The notes beneath the pieces were generated by a model that was given only the letters and a program-made list of their open reading frames with translations, made no database searches and was not told where the DNA came from. From Trueperaceae bacterium (GTDB taxonomy: Bacteria > Deinococcota > Deinococci > Deinococcales > Trueperaceae), in NCBI GenBank assembly GCA_007121175.1, contig SKMG01000394.1, forward strand, positions 1 to 6,513: 6,513 nucleotides of DNA, written 5' to 3'. A program made the translations under genes and the position numbers. Shown here piece by piece: positions 1 through 5,829 of this stretch (position 1 is the first letter of the stretch; each line of letters begins with the position of its first letter).

Positions 1-4
1 CCAC

Positions 5-33
5 TTGACGCTCCCCCTCCCAACCCCTATCAT
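5..33 (+). promoter_or_regulatory. sigma70-type promoter of the lexA-imuB-dnaE2 operon
   Basis: The -35 element TTGACG (5-10) matches TTGACA at 5 of 6 positions. The -10 element TATCAT (28-33) matches TATAAT at 5 of 6. They are separated by exactly 17 bp, the optimal spacing. Transcription would start near position 40, leaving a leader of about 37 nt before the lexA start codon. Such a strong core promoter at the head of a mutagenesis operon implies tight repression, which fits the dyads overlapping and following the -10. The boxes are read directly from sequence; activity and start site are inferred. Confidence 0.75.
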
Positions 34-46
34 GGGCTTACCCTGA
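30..46. promoter_or_regulatory. candidate LexA operator dyad O1, overlapping the -10 box
   Basis: The 17-bp interval has the interrupted palindrome TCAnGGnnnnnCCnTGA, centred on position 38, with five perfectly matched pairs on each arm. It overlaps the 3' half of the -10 element and the expected transcription start, a classic repressor position. It matches neither the E. coli CTG-N10-CAG nor the Bacillus/actinobacterial GAAC-N4-GTTC LexA boxes. LexA operators differ between phyla, so this does not exclude it. Assignment to the adjacent LexA is inference. Confidence 0.4.
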
Positions 47-60
47 GTTTCTCGGGGTGA
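38..60. promoter_or_regulatory. second dyad / 5' leader hairpin before lexA (candidate operator O2)
   Basis: TTACCCTGAG (38-47) faces CTCGGGGTGA (51-60) across a TTT spacer. As DNA, 8 of 10 base pairs are symmetric. As RNA, all ten positions pair if two G-U wobbles are allowed. It begins at about the transcription start and ends 5 nt before the lexA ribosome binding site. It could be a LexA operator covering +1, an mRNA hairpin that modulates lexA translation, or both. It shares bases 38-46 with the dyad at 30-46, so both may be parts of one site. Function is inferred only. Confidence 0.4.
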
Positions 61-64
61 CGAC

Positions 65-70
65 GGAGGG
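65..70 (+). promoter_or_regulatory. ribosome binding site of lexA
   Basis: GGAGGG lies 6 nt before the ATG at 77. It supports that codon as the lexA start; no competing in-frame start lies upstream within the leader. Confidence 0.75.
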
Positions 71-76
71 AGCGCC

Positions 77-736
77 ATGCCGCCACGCCCGCTGAAGCAG
101 TTTCGCATCCTGGACGCGCTGCGCGAATCCTGGGAACGCGACGGTCGGCAGCCGGACCTGAGCGGGCTGGCGCGCGAGTTCGGGATCAGCTATCCGACGC
201 TCCGTGAGCACCTTGCGGCGCTCGAAGCGAAGGGGCATCTCAGCGTCACCTCGCGCGGCCCCGGCCGCAGCCCCGAGATCCGATTGCTGGACGACCTGCT
301 CGGCGGCGCGATCATGCCCGGCCACGGCGTCCCCGTCTACGGCGAGATCGTCGCCGGCCTCCCCTTGGGCAGCTACCCCGAGCCGGAGGGTTACCTGCGC
401 ATCCCGGGAGAGGCGGAGGGCTTCGCCCTGCGGGTGCGCGGCGACTCCATGGCGGAGCGCATCGAGGACGGCGATCTGGTGTTGCTCTCCCCCCGCCTGC
501 CGCAGCGCTCGGGCGAGATCTGTGCGTTGCGCGTCGGAGACGACGAGGCGACCCTGAAGTACCTGGACTGGAGCGGCGCGCAGCCCAGCCGTTATCGGCT
601 GCGCCCCCACAACCCCGACTACCCCACCCTGGAGATCGAGGCCGCCGAGGTGCACGTCGACGGCGTCTTCCACGGCCTCCTCCGCGGCGCGATCATCCAG
701 GAGCTCATGACGGAAGGGGGGCGACGCACGCTCTAG
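77..736 (+). CDS. lexA: LexA repressor / SOS self-cleaving protease
   Basis: 219 aa, close to the usual length of about 200-240. Residues 7-70 form a winged-helix DNA-binding domain: FGISYPTLREHLAALEAKGH (35-54) is the helix-turn-helix, followed by a wing ending in IRLL. Residues 85-219 are the S24 self-cleavage domain: the cleavage site is Ala93-Gly94 in PVYGEIVAGLPL, the nucleophile is Ser124 in RGDSM followed by EDGDLVLL, and the general base is Lys161 in DEATLKYL. The Ser-Lys spacing of 37 equals that of E. coli LexA (119/156). The cleavage site to Ser distance is 31, slightly shorter than the 35 of E. coli. All catalytic parts are present, so an active, RecA-responsive repressor is expected. 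It heads the mutagenesis operon and probably represses the promoter at 5-33. A UmuD-like protein is unlikely because the DNA-binding domain is intact. Whether this is the cell's only LexA cannot be told from here. Confidence 0.93.
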   Translation: MPPRPLKQFRILDALRESWERDGRQPDLSGLAREFGISYPTLREHLAALEAKGHLSVTSRGPGRSPEIRLLDDLLGGAIMPGHGVPVYGEIVAGLPLGSYPEPEGYLRIPGEAEGFALRVRGDSMAERIEDGDLVLLSPRLPQRSGEICALRVGDDEATLKYLDWSGAQPSRYRLRPHNPDYPTLEIEAAEVHVDGVFHGLLRGAIIQELMTEGGRRTL

Positions 737-832
737 CTCGCCTCCCCACACGCGCGAAGGCACATCCGCGACCGCCGCCAAGCAGGAGGATGTGCCCTCG
801 TCTCGCCCTATCTGGGCCTCACGGCCCCACCG

Positions 833-867
833 GTGCCACGTCCCTCGTGGCACTCCCAAAGGGACGT
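833..867 (+). repeat. mutually exclusive stems (or pseudoknot) reaching the imuB ribosome binding site
   Basis: GTGCCACG (833-840) and CGTGGCAC (846-853) form a perfect 8-bp stem with loop TCCCT (841-845). ACGTCCCT (838-845) is also perfectly complementary to AGGGACGT (860-867), which contains the AGGGA of the presumed imuB ribosome binding site. The two 8-bp stems cannot both form in full. However, the TCCCT loop of the first could pair with AGGGA (860-864) as an H-type pseudoknot across a 6-nt linker. Either long-range pairing would hide the ribosome binding site. The complementarity is seen directly; the regulatory role is inferred. I do not recognise a named riboswitch family. Confidence 0.45.
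858..864 (+). promoter_or_regulatory. ribosome binding site deciding the imuB start
   Basis: AAAGGGA lies 5 nt before the ATG at 870. The competing in-frame GTG at 792 has AGGAGG only 2 nt upstream, which is too close for normal initiation. The 26 residues it would add are basic and low-complexity and resemble no domain. The ATG at 870 is therefore preferred. Confidence 0.55.
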
Positions 868-869
868 CG

Positions 870-2420
870 ATGGACACGCTCTTCCAGCTCCCCACCCCTC
901 CGAAGCCGCGGCGCGCGCCTGCAGCGCGCGGACCCACGGTGCGTCAGTCCGCAGCGCCCGAGTCCGCAGCGCCCGAGTCCGCGGCGCGCGGGCCGCGGCA
1001 GGGCAGCGCCACCCAGGTGGTCGCCCTGTTGCTCGATCCGCTGCCGCTCTGGCTCGCCGAGCGGCACGATCCCACCCTCGCCCGCACCCCCGCCGCCGTC
1101 ATCCAGGACGGACGCGTAACGCACGCCAATGTCCCTGCCCGCCGCCTCGGCGTGAGCCGCGGCATGCGCGTGGAGGGCGCTCGCCTGCGCGCAGAGCATC
1201 TCGTCGCTCTCGAGCCGGACGGGGTCGAACTGGCCCAGGCGTGGCAGGGCGTGCTGCGCGACCTCTCCGCCTGGACGCCGTGGCTCGTCGGGCGTCGGCA
1301 GGGGCTCGCGCTGCTGCGCGCCACCCCGCACGAGGCGCAGGCGCTGGCCGAGACCTTCGAAGGTCGCGTGGGGGTGGCGCCGGACCGGCAGACCGCCGAA
1401 CTGGCCGCCGCCGCGACGCGCCCCGCCACGGTCCGCACCGTCCCGCCGGGCGACGAGGCGGAGTTCCTGGCGCGGCTCCCGCTCCGCTTCCTGCGCGCCG
1501 TGGGGCTCTCGGAACGTGATCTCACCCGCCTGCACTGGCTCGGGCTCGCCACCGCCGGCGACCTCTCGCGCTGGAGCGTCGAGCAGCTCGAGGGCTACCT
1601 GGGCGCTGCCGGCCGCGCGCTGCGCCCGTACCTGCACGGCCCCCGCGACGCCGAGCTCCCGAGCTGGGCGCCGCCGGCGGCGCTGCGGCGCCACCTCGCC
1701 TTCGACCAGCCGCTGTTCGAGCCCTTCGAGCTCGAGGGAGCCATCGACCACCTCTCCAGTGCCCTGGCCGAGGCGTTGGAGGGAAGCGCTGCTCGGCGGC
1801 TCACGCTCGTCGCCGAGGTGGGGGGAGTGGCCATGCCCGCCAGCCGCCTCGCCAAGCGCCCCATGCGCGAGAGCGGACAGATCCGGCGCCAGGCGCTGCT
1901 GGCGCTCTCCGACTGCGGCGCCGCGCCGGTCGGCGTGGACGCCCTCACGCTCGAGCTCGACGAACGCGCCCGCCTCTCGGAGCAGGAGGGCCTGTGGGCC
2001 ACGCGCAGCCAGCGCGATCGTGCCCAGGAGGCGGTGCTGGAGCGCTTCCCGGGCTCGCTGCGACAGGTGCGCTGGCGCGACCCCCACGCCCCCGCCGTCG
2101 ATCACGCCTGGAGCTGGGAACCCGTGTCCGCCGAGGGTCCGGCAGGCGCCGCCACATCCGCAGATGCCTCGGTGAGCCGGCGCCGCGACGACGCCGTCCC
2201 GCTCTTCGCCGCAGGCCCCGAACACCTCGAGCCGATCGTGCTCGGCGCGCCGGCCGAGGCGCAGCGGCCGCGCTCCGGTGCCCGCCACGATCGTCTCCCC
2301 AGGCCGCCCCTGCGGGCTCCCCTGTACCAGGTCGACCTCGCCGCGCTCGAGAACGAACGCGCCGAGCGTTGGCCGGGGGAGCGGGGCCGCCTGACCGGGC
2401 GCGTCCTGCGCGCCGCCTGA
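870..2420 (+). CDS. imuB: ImuB/ImuY-type catalytically defective Y-family polymerase-like mutasome adaptor
   Basis: 516 aa from ATG 870 (542 from GTG 792). Residues 1-48 are a Pro/Ala-rich, probably disordered tail that starts MDTLFQLP. Residues 49-105 match the Y-family N-terminal palm: VVALLLDPLPLWLAERHDP aligns with the DxD-containing motif I, and RRLGVSRGMRVEGAR (91-105) is a Y-family hallmark. Residues 146-152 (LALLRAT) occupy the place of the catalytic D-E motif but lack acids. The first aspartate of motif I is also replaced by Leu, so the polymerase site is probably dead, as in ImuB. Residues 203-257 are helix-hairpin-helix-like, about 260-400 are the little finger, and a loose C-terminal tail carries AVPLF (442-446), a possible degenerate clamp-binding motif. 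In studied systems ImuB bridges the beta clamp and DnaE2. Position between lexA and dnaE2 supports the call. The Deinococcus homologue is named ImuY. Confidence 0.87.
   Translation: MDTLFQLPTPPKPRRAPAARGPTVRQSAAPESAAPESAARGPRQGSATQVVALLLDPLPLWLAERHDPTLARTPAAVIQDGRVTHANVPARRLGVSRGMRVEGARLRAEHLVALEPDGVELAQAWQGVLRDLSAWTPWLVGRRQGLALLRATPHEAQALAETFEGRVGVAPDRQTAELAAAATRPATVRTVPPGDEAEFLARLPLRFLRAVGLSERDLTRLHWLGLATAGDLSRWSVEQLEGYLGAAGRALRPYLHGPRDAELPSWAPPAALRRHLAFDQPLFEPFELEGAIDHLSSALAEALEGSAARRLTLVAEVGGVAMPASRLAKRPMRESGQIRRQALLALSDCGAAPVGVDALTLELDERARLSEQEGLWATRSQRDRAQEAVLERFPGSLRQVRWRDPHAPAVDHAWSWEPVSAEGPAGAATSADASVSRRRDDAVPLFAAGPEHLEPIVLGAPAEAQRPRSGARHDRLPRPPLRAPLYQVDLAALENERAERWPGERGRLTGRVLRAA
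947..980 (+). repeat. 15-bp tandem repeat in the imuB N-terminal linker
   Basis: GTCCGCAGCGCCCGA occurs twice in tandem (947-961 and 962-976), followed by the beginning of a degenerate third copy (GTCCGCGGCG). The unit is a multiple of three, so it repeats the pentapeptide SAAPE (then SAARG) in the disordered linker and keeps frame. It probably arose by slippage and would make linker length variable between strains. Confidence 0.8.
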
Positions 2421-2451
2421 GCGGGCGCGCCGTCGACACGGAGCACCGACC

Positions 2452-2703
2452 GTGCGCCGGCTGATGGTCCCGCTCCAGGTCCAGCCTCCGCGCGGGACAC
2501 CGCGCGCCCTGCGCTGGGTCGATCCCGCCGGCAGCACCCGGAGCGCCCGGGTGGCACGCGTGCTCGACGACTGGGACTACGCCGGGCGCTGGTGGGAGGA
2601 CGAGGTGCTGAGGCACTACCTGCTGCTCGAGACCGAAGCCGGGCACACGCTCGAGATCTACCGGGAAGGGGATGCATGGTGCCTCTCGCGCGTCAGCGAC
2701 TGA
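2452..2703 (+). CDS. DUF6504-like small protein of the imuB-dnaE2 operon
   Basis: 83 aa from a GTG start preceded by CGGAG at 2439-2443 (8-nt spacing); an ATG at 2464 is the alternative. No signal peptide or membrane segment is visible. The pattern is a basic N-terminus, then RWVDPAGSTRSARVARVLDD, a central W-rich segment DWDYAGRWWEDE (40-51), a beta-like stretch YLLLETEAGHTLEIYREG (56-73) and a terminal W-x-L-x-R-V-x-D (76-83). From memory this order (R/F-W near the start, V-x-x-x-L-x-x-W, WW, LYR, W-x-L-x-R-V-x-D end) fits DUF6504, a small family of unknown function found beside imuB and dnaE2 in high-GC bacteria. It lies 31 nt after imuB and its end overlaps the start of dnaE2 by 28 nt, so the three genes are likely translationally coupled. 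A role as mutasome accessory is inferred from position only. Confidence 0.72.
   Translation: MRRLMVPLQVQPPRGTPRALRWVDPAGSTRSARVARVLDDWDYAGRWWEDEVLRHYLLLETEAGHTLEIYREGDAWCLSRVSD
2665..2672 (+). promoter_or_regulatory. ribosome binding site of dnaE2 inside the preceding gene
   Basis: GAAGGGGA lies just upstream of the ATG at 2676, within the last codons of the DUF6504-like gene. It supports ATG 2676 over a longer reading frame opening at 2592. The residues added by the longer frame precede the family's normal N-terminus, while a start at 2676 places the degenerate PHP motif (CAHSSFS) at residue 14. Confidence 0.6.
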
Positions 2704-5700
2704 ACGCCGTGCTCTGCGCGCACTCCTCCTTCTCCTTCGGCGCGGGCGTGAGCGGCCCCACCACGCTGGTGCGGCGCGCCGCCGAGCTCGGCTACGACGC
2801 CATCGCCCTCACCGACACGATCAACGTCACTGGCGGCGCCGAGCTGTTCGCCGCCGCCCGCGAGCACGGCATCCGGGCGCTCATCGGCGCCACCTTGCCG
2901 GTTCGCATCGACGACGAGGTCTACTCCTTGGTCGCGATCGCCGCCTCGCGCAGCGGCTACCGCACCCTGAACGAGCTCATCACCCACGCCCATGCGCGTG
3001 ACGAGCGCGACGTCCCCTGGCCGGTCCTGCTCTCGCACACGGCTGACCTGATCGTGCTGACCGGCGGGCGTGGCGGTCTGCCCGCCCGCCTGCTCGCAGC
3101 CCGGCGGGTGAACGCGCTCGAGGAGCGCATGCGCGAGCTGCACGGCGCCTTCCCCGAGCGCCTCTTCGTGCAGCTGTTCCACGACCGCCTCCCCTGGGAC
3201 GCCCGGCGCGCGCGGGTGCTGCGGCGTTTCGCCCAGAGCCTCGCGCTCCCCACCCTCGCCGCGCTAGAAGTCCGCTTCGCCAGGCCCGAGGACTACCGCC
3301 TCTTTGATGCGCTGGTCTGCGCGCGCCTGGGCATCTCGGTACAAGAGCCCCACCCCGATCGCCCCCGCAACACCGCCGGCGCTATGGCCGGCCCCGCCGA
3401 GGTCGCGGAGCGACTGCCCTTTCCCGAGGCGCTGCAGAACGCCACCTTCGTAGCCGAGACGGCCGCGTTCGATCTGCTGCCGGAGCGGCTCGTCACTCCC
3501 GCGGCGCGCATCCCGGCCGGCCTCACGGCCGATCAGCAGCTCGAACGCCGCTGCTTCGAGGCACTGCTCGCCCGCTACGACGTATCGGCGCTACCGGCTG
3601 CGCGGCGCAAGCTCGAGGAGGAGCTCGCCACCGTCCGGGCGCTGGGGCTGGCCGAGTTCTTCCTGGTGGCCGCGGAGGTGACCGACTACTGCCGTTCCCA
3701 CGGCATCCTGGCGGCCGGCCGCGGCAGCGCCGCCGCCTCGATCTGCTGCTACCTGCTGGGCATCACGGCGGTCGATCCGGTGAAGCACGACCTGCTGTTC
3801 GAGCGCTTCTTGCACACCGGCAAGGCGACGATGCCGGACGTCGACATCGACATCTCCTCCGCGCGGCGCGACGAGGTGATCGCCTGGGTAGAACACCGCT
3901 TCGGCGCCGCCACCGAGGCGATGGTCTGCAACAAGATCACCTACCGCCTGCCGCTCGCCATCCAGGACCTAGGACGGGCGCTGGGGCTGCCGATGGAGCT
4001 GCGCACCCGGCTGTCGCGCTCGCTGGGGCGCGACTTCCGGCACCTCTCGCCCAGGCGCGCGCGCGAGGCGGCCGTCGCCTTCGACGAGGTCCTCGGCGAG
4101 GCGCCGGCCAAAGAGGTGCTGATCGACCTGCTCTCGGCGATGGAGCCCTCCCACCCGCGGCACCTCGCGCCGCACTCGGGCGGCGTGGTGCTCTCGCGCG
4201 AGCCGCTGACGCACTACGCGCCGCTCGAGCGCTCCTCTGGCGGCATCAAGATCGTGCAGCTCGACAAGGACGATGCCGAGGCGCTCGGGCTCATCAAGTT
4301 AGACCTCTTGGGCCTGCGCATGCTCGCCGCGCTCGAGCGTGCGCGCGAGGAGGTGTTCCGGCTCGAGGGCACCTGGCTCGACCTCGGCGAGCTGCCCGAC
4401 GACGCGCGCGTGTGGGACCTGATCAGCGCCGGCGCCACGCTCGGCCTCTTCCAGGTCGAGAGCCCCAGCCAGATCCACACCTCGCGCGTGATGCGCGCGC
4501 GCACCTTGCGCGATCTCGCCCACCAGATCGCGCTCATCCGCCCCGGCCCCATCCAGTCGGGCACGGTGCACCCCTACCTGCGCCGGCGCCAAGGGCTCGA
4601 GCCCACCAGCTACTGGCACCCGAGCCTGGAGGCGGTGCTCGGCAAGACCTACGGCGTGCTGCTGTTCCAGGAGGACGTGCTGCGCATCGGGGTGCACTTC
4701 GCGGGCATGTCGTGGATAGAAGCCGACCGCTTCCGCAAGAAGGTCTCCTCCTTCCGAGACGTCGCCGACATCGAGCCCGACCGGCAGCGCTTCATCGAGG
4801 GCGCCCAGCGGCACGTGGGCGCCAGCGCCGAGGAGGCCGAGCAGGTGTTCGAGGCGGTGAAGTCGTACCAGGGCTTCGGGTTCGCCGAGTCGCACGCCTG
4901 GGCTTTCGCCATCCACGCCTACGCCTCCGGTTGGCTGCGGGTGCACTACCCCGCCGAGTACCTCGCTGCGATCATGACCGAGGAGCCCGGTATGTGGTCG
5001 CCGTCGACCAAGCGGCACGAGGCCCGCACCTGGGGCGTGCCCTTCGTGCCGCTCGACGTCAACCGCTCGGGCGTGCACTACCGCGTGGAATGGGCGCGGC
5101 ACGAGGGTAAGCGCGTCAAGGCGGTGCGGCCGCCGCTCTGCGCGGTCAAGGGCGTCTCGACCGATGCCGCCCGCAGCGTGATGCTCGAACGGCTCCGGCA
5201 CGGCTCGTTCACCTCCGTCGACGACCTCTACGGGCGCGCGCCGCTCGACCGTGACGTCCTCGAGGCGCTCGTGCGGGCGGGCGCGCTCGACGCCCTGGCG
5301 CCGCGGCGCGAGGCGCTCTACCGCATCGGCGTGCTGACCGGCACGGCCCCCTCAGGCGAGCGGCCGCTGCTCGCCGCGCCCACCCCCACGCCCGGCCTCG
5401 AGCCGCTGGGGACCGAGGGGCACCTGGTGTGGGACATGCACACCACCCGCTTCTCGACCTTAGAGCTCCATCCGCTCGACGTGATCCGCGATCAGCTCCG
5501 GGAATGGGGGGCCATCAGCCTGGCGCAGGTCGGGCGGCGGGCGCGAGGATCGCGGGTGCGCACCGCAGGGCTGGTGGTGAGCCGTCAACGCCCGCCGACC
5601 GCCAAGGGCTTCGCGTTCTACGTCATCGAAGACGGGCCCCAGCGAGCGCAGCTGATCATCAGCCCCGACCTGTGGAGCTCGCATCGGACGCTGGTACGTG

Positions 5701-5822
5701 ACGCGGCGATCCTGGTGGCCGACGCGACGATCGTCGACACCGGCTACCAGCTGACCCTGAAGGCCGAGACGCTGGCGATGGCGGAGGGACCCTTCGCGGT
5801 GCGGGGCTACGAGTTCGGCTGA
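2676..5822 (+). CDS. dnaE2: error-prone DNA polymerase, DnaE2 (ImuC) type C-family alpha subunit
   Basis: 1048 aa, normal for DnaE2 and shorter than replicative DnaE. Residues 12-110 are a PHP domain with key metal ligands changed: HxH is C14-A-H16, the usual TDH is TDT (46-48), and the later acidic ligand is Thr73. The C-family polymerase core follows: GRGSAAAS at 348-355, PDVDID (387-392) supplying the first two catalytic aspartates (390 and 392), and KLDLLGL supplying the third (Asp543). The 392-543 spacing of 151 matches the 152 of E. coli alpha (403-555). FQVES and IRPGPIQSGTVHPYLRRR are fingers-region motifs, and YQGFGFAESHAWAF (731-744) is well conserved. Tandem helix-hairpin-helix elements lie at about 815-882 and an OB fold at about 960-1040. 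No convincing clamp-binding motif was seen at the C-terminus, consistent with recruitment through ImuB. All three polymerase aspartates are intact, so it is probably the active translesion enzyme of the cassette. Confidence 0.96.
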   Translation: MVPLARQRLNAVLCAHSSFSFGAGVSGPTTLVRRAAELGYDAIALTDTINVTGGAELFAAAREHGIRALIGATLPVRIDDEVYSLVAIAASRSGYRTLNELITHAHARDERDVPWPVLLSHTADLIVLTGGRGGLPARLLAARRVNALEERMRELHGAFPERLFVQLFHDRLPWDARRARVLRRFAQSLALPTLAALEVRFARPEDYRLFDALVCARLGISVQEPHPDRPRNTAGAMAGPAEVAERLPFPEALQNATFVAETAAFDLLPERLVTPAARIPAGLTADQQLERRCFEALLARYDVSALPAARRKLEEELATVRALGLAEFFLVAAEVTDYCRSHGILAAGRGSAAASICCYLLGITAVDPVKHDLLFERFLHTGKATMPDVDIDISSARRDEVIAWVEHRFGAATEAMVCNKITYRLPLAIQDLGRALGLPMELRTRLSRSLGRDFRHLSPRRAREAAVAFDEVLGEAPAKEVLIDLLSAMEPSHPRHLAPHSGGVVLSREPLTHYAPLERSSGGIKIVQLDKDDAEALGLIKLDLLGLRMLAALERAREEVFRLEGTWLDLGELPDDARVWDLISAGATLGLFQVESPSQIHTSRVMRARTLRDLAHQIALIRPGPIQSGTVHPYLRRRQGLEPTSYWHPSLEAVLGKTYGVLLFQEDVLRIGVHFAGMSWIEADRFRKKVSSFRDVADIEPDRQRFIEGAQRHVGASAEEAEQVFEAVKSYQGFGFAESHAWAFAIHAYASGWLRVHYPAEYLAAIMTEEPGMWSPSTKRHEARTWGVPFVPLDVNRSGVHYRVEWARHEGKRVKAVRPPLCAVKGVSTDAARSVMLERLRHGSFTSVDDLYGRAPLDRDVLEALVRAGALDALAPRREALYRIGVLTGTAPSGERPLLAAPTPTPGLEPLGTEGHLVWDMHTTRFSTLELHPLDVIRDQLREWGAISLAQVGRRARGSRVRTAGLVVSRQRPPTAKGFAFYVIEDGPQRAQLIISPDLWSSHRTLVRDAAILVADATIVDTGYQLTLKAETLAMAEGPFAVRGYEFG

Positions 5823-5829
5823 CGCGCCT

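Larger units (their letters stand above)
737..869 (+). promoter_or_regulatory. structured intercistronic region between lexA and imuB
   Basis: These 133 nt separate two genes of one operon and hold several inverted repeats. Stem A pairs 755-767 with 788-800 (12 of 13 pairs, one A-C mismatch, 20-nt loop) and buries an AGGAGG-ATG-like segment at 784-792. Stem B pairs 814-818 with 823-827 (5 bp, TCAC loop). Stem C pairs 833-840 with 846-853. An alternative stem uses 838-845 with 860-867. No T-run follows any stem, so they do not look like intrinsic terminators. No promoter stands out. The region may be an mRNA processing, attenuation or translational control element; this is inference. Confidence 0.45.

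Noticed and set aside
819..835. Second copy of the lexA operator candidate upstream of imuB
   Set aside because: TCACGGCCCCACC matches the left half and inner CC of the 30-46 dyad, but the right arm (TGA) is absent, so chance in GC-rich sequence is more likely.
833..867. Intrinsic terminator or T-box element between lexA and imuB
   Set aside because: The stems have no following T-run. The CGTCCCT...AGGGACG pairing recalls T-box terminators, but no AGGGTGGNACCGCG motif or specifier domain is present and the downstream gene is not amino-acid related.
38..937. Long - strand open frame (299 codons) across lexA and the lexA-imuB gap
   Set aside because: It is the antisense shadow of lexA in GC-rich DNA. 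It has no recognisable domain, and lexA has intact catalytic residues and its own ribosome binding site on the other strand.
790..1119. ATG 790 with AGGAGG upstream opening another frame
   Set aside because: The Shine-Dalgarno sequence abuts the ATG, so spacing is too short. The product is Arg/Ser/Pro-rich noise overlapping imuB out of frame. It is too long for a typical leader peptide.
819..2537. 572-codon - strand open frame opposite imuB
   Set aside because: Composition is Arg/Gly/Ala-rich with no domain pattern, as expected from the complement of GC3-rich codons. The + strand imuB frame has clear Y-family motifs.
2592..2675. Longer dnaE2 start (28 more residues)
   Set aside because: The added residues lie wholly within the DUF6504-like gene in another frame and look like shadow translation. 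ATG 2676 has a good ribosome binding site and fits the family N-terminus.
4299..5201. 300-codon - strand open frame opposite dnaE2
   Set aside because: It lies entirely inside the conserved polymerase core of dnaE2 and has no domain features of its own.
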